From Citrus sinensis (taxonomy: Eukaryota; Streptophyta; Magnoliopsida; Sapindales; Rutaceae), in assembly GCF_022201045.2 (NCBI RefSeq), contig NC_068563.1, forward strand, positions 2,356,001-2,420,000: DNA of 64,000 bases, given 5' to 3'. The notes beneath the pieces were generated by a model. The model was not told the origin of the DNA. It saw only the letters and a program-made list of their open reading frames with translations, and did no database searches. Below, one piece after another: positions 59,160 through 64,000 of this stretch. Position 1 is the stretch's first letter. Each line of letters opens with the position of its first letter. Both the position numbers and the translations under genes were made by a program.

Positions 59160-62100
59160 ATGGGAAACGCTGATGCCGATCAAGAAAACAGCGTGCGCGA
59201 CCCGCGCTCATCCTCCAAGAATCGAGCCTCACTGTTCTCCTCCGCCTCCCCGCCCCGCCACCACGCTCTAGAGACCCCCAGGCGAGTGGTGCTGGGCGAA
59301 CTTACCAACTCGTTTAACGCCGGCTCCAGTCAGTGTTCGGATTCTCACAATACCCAGAAGCCTAAACGAATATTGAAAAGGAAATACGGGGAAGATACCC
59401 TTGAGTCGATTCAACGCGAGTCGAAGGAGACGAAGAATGAAAATGAAGAGCTTGCTGAACGGAAGAGCAATGAGAGCTTGAGTGCTTTGCGTAATTGCGC
59501 TTACTCCTCTTCTATATACAAGCATCTTCGCTCATTGGAGGTATTGGGTTTGAATTGATTTATTTTTGACAAATAGTGTATAATCGTTGAAATGGGAGTA
59601 CTAATTCCAGGGCTTTTAATTTAGATTAAGGATGATGGATTTATTGTTAGTGTCCGAAATTTTGTTCCAATTTGAATGAGTGTTTGTAATTTCTCTGTCA
59701 TTTGATTTTAGGCTTGTAAATTTGATTCTGAAGTTTTAGTTTCTTTTTTTTTTTTCTTTGGTTCTGAATGGCTTTTACAATTCTTGTGGAATGGAAACTT
59801 TAGCTGAGAAAAAAAGTTAGTGTTTGGAAAATATGATTTTAAATAATAATTTTAATAAAAATAGTAGAATTCCGTGGAGTAAAATTGCTTTAGCTTCTGA
59901 ACTACACTGTATTTTGAAAGCCACGGGTGTTAGACAACAATAAGAAGCAGAGTAGTCTCTTTTGATTTGGATCATTTCTCAGGGATCGCAAGTTTGGTGT
60001 ACTTTTCATATTTAATGTTGGTTACCTTGTAGGATTTGGAATTTGCTTCAAAGACCGCTTGTAGTTATTTGGAGTGTAAATTAAGCATAATTTTGAGACT
60101 TGGATCATTAAATTAACATTTGATCTAGAAAGTATTTATTGAAATTCTCCGGAAAATGTGGTTGTGAATTTGATCTGGTTTTGGGGACACTTTTGTTCCA
60201 TTGGCATCATAATGGCTGTTTGAGACTAGATGCAAATTTACTATTTGATGTTGCTCAGTAATTATACTCGATTTACACTTGCGATCCTAATCCTAAAATT
60301 TGAACAATGTATTTTGCCCAGATATTATTTAAATGGACTGATATCGATGGTTTCATTTCTTGTAATGATTAGTGGCGATACATATGAAAGATTACTTATT
60401 ATCTTTCCCCGCACAGTATCTCAGTGTTAGGCACGTGATCATAAGATGGGGAATGTATTTTTGTCAATGGGATTTTCTTGGACTGATTATGATGGTTGGT
60501 TATTCAGATTGAGGACAAGACGAGGCCATTGCCAAATTACTTGGAAAAGGTTCAGAATGATATTTCAATAAATATGCGACAAACTTTGGTGGATTGGCTG
60601 GTGGAAGTTCTAGAGGAATACAAGCTTGTTTCTGACACCCTTTATCTCACTGTATCATATGTTGATAGATTCCTTTCGTCACATGCTCTCAGCAGGAATA
60701 AGCTACAGCTTCTTGGTGTTTGTTGCATGCTTATTGCCTCGTACATACACATGAACCCCTTCACTTTTGTTTTATGTTTCCTGATAATTTGGTTGAGTTC
60801 TGTTCTCGAAATGTAAATCCTTTCATGATCTGGTGATGCAGAAAGTATGAAGAGATCAGTCCTCCCCATGTTGAAGACTTTTGCTATATAACAGATAATA
60901 CCTACATGAAGGAAGAGGTGTTTATCGATCCCTTTCATCTATTTCACTCTGGTCTCCTTCGCCTTCCTTTTTCTAATCTTGTTTAATTTTCTTGTATTTA
61001 AAGAAAGTTCATTAGTTACCAAAAAAAAAAAAAGCTCATTAAAGAGACCAACTAGGCCCACTTGACTTTTGGTCTTTAATTTATCATCAATTCTTAGTTT
61101 CATTTCTCTACATCTTCTTGGCAACCAACTGGATAACTTGCTTTTGTTCTCTGCTGAGATTTTTTTTTTTTTTTCTTTTTAAGGCTTTGGTAGGCGTTAG
61201 TAACTATAAAAGTTGAAGATGGTTTTGCGGTGATCTGCAGGTGGTGGAGATGGAGGAAAAAGTTCTTGAATTTTTGAACTTTGAAATGGGTAGTCCAACA
61301 ACCAAGAGTTTTCTCAGGTGAGATTAGCACAAAATATAGTAGGTTTTTGCATCTAAATTGTTCTCATGTTTTCTCTCCCACATTAATGAATTCCCGTTTA
61401 ATCATTACTGGAACTTATGTCATACTTAATGTTGGAACTGCAGAATATTCACAAGAGTTACCGAAGAGAATTGCAAAGTATGGGAACCACTCTTATGGCC
61501 TTGAGGTTTCTTCCAGCCTCATTCATCTTCGCTTTTTAGTTGTAATGGAGTCTGTAATGATGTTTTCTGCAGAAGCCTGATCTACCATACGAGTTCTTGT
61601 CCTGCTACCTGGCAGAGCTAAGTTTGTTAGATTATGGGTGTTTGCGGTACTTACCTTCCCTGGTTGCTGCATCTTCTATTTTTCTTTCAAGATTCATCAT
61701 GCAGCCAAAGATTCATCCTTGGGTAAGAAATATGTATGTTTCAAATAATTGTGAGGATTTGTTTATTGTTGAGAGAAAATGAATAATCTGATATTCAGAA
61801 ACTTTGTCACTGGTTGTAAAAGTTCTTTGGTTCACACCAAGGGAAAGAAATACAAGTGGCTTATAAGTACCAAGAAAAAGGCACAACTGGTTGAATAATT
61901 TTCATGGTAATATGTTATAGGTGATAAATTTGTTATGAACAGTTTAATAAAATTTTATGTTTCCTATTTATTTGGAAGTCTTTCCTATATAGCAAGGATC
62001 ACTTTGTTCTTTTCCTATTTGGCAGAGTTGGGAATTGCAAACCTTTTCAGGTTATAGACCATCTGATTTAAAGGAATGTGTCCTTGCCATCCATGATTTG

Positions 62101-62619
62101 TACAATAAAAGAAAAGCAAATTCTTCGCAAGCAATCAGAGAGAAATATATGCAGCATAAGGTATTCTGATTCTATTTTCTTCAACTTCGAGAGTGATTTT
62201 CTTAATCTAGTGATCACATCATTCTCCGCAATATCTTCTAGATCCTGTAGATGAATGGATAATGTTAGTGTATCTTACTTTTGTCAATAGTATTAATGAA
62301 GTCCTTCTTTAGTGTGGACACTCTTATTTATTTTTTATTTTTCATATAAATAAGTTTTTAAAGCATGGGGTTTACGACTCTCTTAAACCATGCGGTTTAA
62401 AAGAGTGTCTGCATTAAAAAAAAATGCAAGCGTCCGCACCTAAGAATGATTAAGTACTAATGTTTCCACATTATTTTATTCTTGATTTTAGCTTATAAAT
62501 ATTTATCTGACAGAATCAGCTGAATGATCTTCTGGTCTGGATTACAGTTTAAGCTCGTAGCATTGCTATCTTGTCCGTCTGAAGTGCCTGAACGTTATTT
62601 TGCAGCCCTGGATGAGTAA
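59160..62619 (+). CDS. CYCA3: A-type cyclin, A3 subgroup
   Basis: Eight exons (59160-59540, 60508-60740, 60842-60917, 61241-61317, 61444-61477, 61573-61722, 62026-62160, 62548-62619) join in frame to 385 aa. A destruction-box-like [10 protein letters not shown] lies at about residues 40-50, the usual place in A3 cyclins. The cyclin box starts [18 protein letters not shown] and continues [14 protein letters not shown] and KYEEISPP. The C-terminal cyclin fold has [25 protein letters not shown] and the terminal FKLVALL...ERYF. A-type cyclins bind and activate CDKA for G1/S and S phase. The A3 subgroup is inferred from length and the short N-terminus. Exon 5 is only 34 nt. No lesion is seen. Confidence 0.95.
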
Positions 62620-63567
62620 CAATCCATAGGAGTTCCATTTGAATTTCAAATTGGTGTTGTAGATGAGATTCTTCTGACCGGTTACATCAAATTTTCTTTT
62701 GCACTCTTGCTCGATTGGATGGTGTTGTGAGTCAACTGCTGGTTGAATGTTGATGGTTTTGTAGCCAAATTCCCGAAAACTTTGGCAGCAACTAGTGTAG
62801 GGGTGAGCCATTACAATATTACATGTTAGCATGTCAGCTTTGGAATAACTTTTCAATTCTCTGGTTGAATAAAAAATATGTTTTTTTATTTTCTACATGT
62901 CATTCTTCACTATCATATAACAACATGGAGATTTTGGTTCCTTATATCTCAAAATCCGCTTTGAATCAATATTTGTAACTTTTGGTTAAATTCATTGATA
63001 AGATAGTTAATGATGCCCAATCAACTTGAAACTTGAGTACATGATCTTGCTTCAATTACTGAATTTATTGAAAAAGACACAAACTCTCAAGATTTGTACT
63101 AATCAATAACTAAATAGTGTATTAAAATGTCCACCAAGATTAATTTACTATGATTTTAGGGAGTGATTGGCAATAATTTATTTCAGTAATTATTTAAAAT
63201 GCTTTTTTCTATTAACAAAATGGTTAATCAAATTTGTATAGTGAGTTACAAGTTAAAATAATCAGAATCTATATAAATGCCCTCTAAAATGAGTGTTTAG
63301 GCTCTTGGGCCGTTTATGCATTATTCGGGTCCTCACGGGTTCTTATTATCCGACCCGAACAAACGGTGACGGTTTTTTATCAAATCTCTGCAACCTTTTT
63401 TTTTTGAGAAGCAAATCTCTGCAACCTTTTTTTTTTGAGAAGCAAATCTCTGCAACCTAAAAACCCAAAGACGCAACCAAACAGAAAATAGCGGGGCAAA
63501 CTAAGAAGTCGTACTTAAATAGGAAGGTAAAACCGGAAGCCGATCGAGTTGGTGAGACAAGCCGGGG
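62620..63567. other. Intergenic region before the TIP41-like gene
   Basis: The left part is the cyclin 3' UTR. At about 63385-63455 a short block (CAAATCTCTGCAACC then TTTTTTTTGAGAAG) is repeated three times with a 34-35-bp period, just upstream of the next gene. Confidence 0.5.
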
Positions 63568-64000
63568 ATGGAAGTCGAGGTGGACGAGAAAGACCTAAAG
63601 GTAGCCGGTGCCGAACCGTTGACTGGCGAACGCCGCGGACTGCGGATTCGCGGCTGGGAGATCGAGTCTCGTAAGCGCTCCATTCTCAATTCCTCCTCTG
63701 TCGAGCGGTACACAAACTCAAACTCTCCCCCTCTGTGTTTTAAATTTCAATTCATTTTATTATTTATTAAGAAATCGAAGTATTAATATAAAAAGGTTAT
63801 TATTTTGCCAAATACTGATGTTATTATTATTATTTTTAGATGAGTACTTAAATTTTTTTATTTGGTTTCAGGTGGGAGCAAAAGCTAGAAACAAATCATT
63901 TGCCAGAGATGGTTTTTGGAGAGAGTTGTTTGGTTCTTAAGCATGTTGAAAGTGGAACTAAGATTCATTTCAATGCGTTTGATGCTTTAAGTGGTTGGAA
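63568..64000 (+). CDS. TIP41-like protein, N-terminal part (runs off the window)
   Basis: Exon 1 (63568-63707) encodes MEVEVDEKDLKVAGAEPL...GLRIRGWEIESRKRSILNSSSVER. Exon 2 starts at 63872 after TTTCAG and continues WEQKLETNHLPEMVFGES, VLKHVESGTKIHFNAFDALSGW to the window edge. The exons join in phase (CG|G = Arg). TIP41-like proteins bind type 2A phosphatase catalytic subunits and tune TOR signalling; IHFNAFDAL is part of the conserved core. No break is seen in the first 90 residues. The rest of the gene lies to the right. Confidence 0.93.

Overview
This is nuclear DNA of a flowering plant, almost certainly a woody eudicot. The genes have short exons with GT/AG introns in an AT-rich background, and the DNA between them is full of transposon debris. 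The encoded families (GH3 amido synthetases, DUF760 plastid proteins, HAT3.1 PHD-homeodomain, A3 cyclin, FAR1-related proteins) are plant-specific or plant-typical. A Citrus-like (Rutaceae) source is my guess and is not proven.

Layout. 1-4954: the 3' part of a Ty3/gypsy LTR retrotransposon (Athila/Tat-like 3' region). It carries two extra genes: a Cys-rich basic protein resembling the nucleic-acid-binding proteins of carlavirus-like plant viruses, and a LOG (cytokinin-activating enzyme)-like protein. Its 3' LTR (3590-4954) sits inside a broken FAR1-related gene (4955-6119). 6.3-8.5 kb: minisatellites around a dead GRF zinc-finger gene. 10.4-11.9 kb (+): TXNDC9/phosducin-like thioredoxin-fold gene. 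12.5-14.6 kb (-): GH3 gene A. 14.9-16.2 kb: LINE 3' fragment. 16.4-17.7 kb: MULE-type element with a 10-bp target duplication, inside a GH3 pseudogene (17.7-18.9 kb). 19.8-23.1 kb (-): Pumilio gene. 23.5-26.5 kb: AT-rich TIR element, MITEs and repeats. 26.9-31.3 kb (-): DUF760 chloroplast protein. 31.3-35.8 kb: intergenic with MITEs. 35.8-37.9 kb (-): GH3 gene B with an auxin-type promoter. 38-45.7 kb: gene desert with a SINE remnant. 45.7-47.8 kb (-): papain-type protease pseudogene. 47.9-49.9 kb: two SINEs with clean target duplications and a MITE. 51.6-57.6 kb (+): HAT3.1-type PHD-homeodomain gene. 59.2-62.6 kb (+): A3-type cyclin. 63.6 kb to the end (+): start of a TIP41-like gene.

I assembled six complete gene models exon by exon, and each joins in frame from ATG to stop: 210, 591, 582, 398, 599, 1063 and 385 aa for TXNDC9-like, GH3-A, Pumilio, DUF760, GH3-B, HAT3.1 and cyclin A3 (seven counting both GH3 genes). 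The two GH3 genes and the pseudogene share one strand and one exon plan, so they form a dispersed tandem family for auxin (or related acyl acid) conjugation. The remaining genes are ordinary housekeeping or regulatory neighbours with no operon-like relation.

The most unusual item is the retrotransposon cargo at the left edge: a virus-like nucleic-acid-binding protein next to a LOG-fold protein with an altered catalytic motif, separated by a duplicated perfect palindrome.
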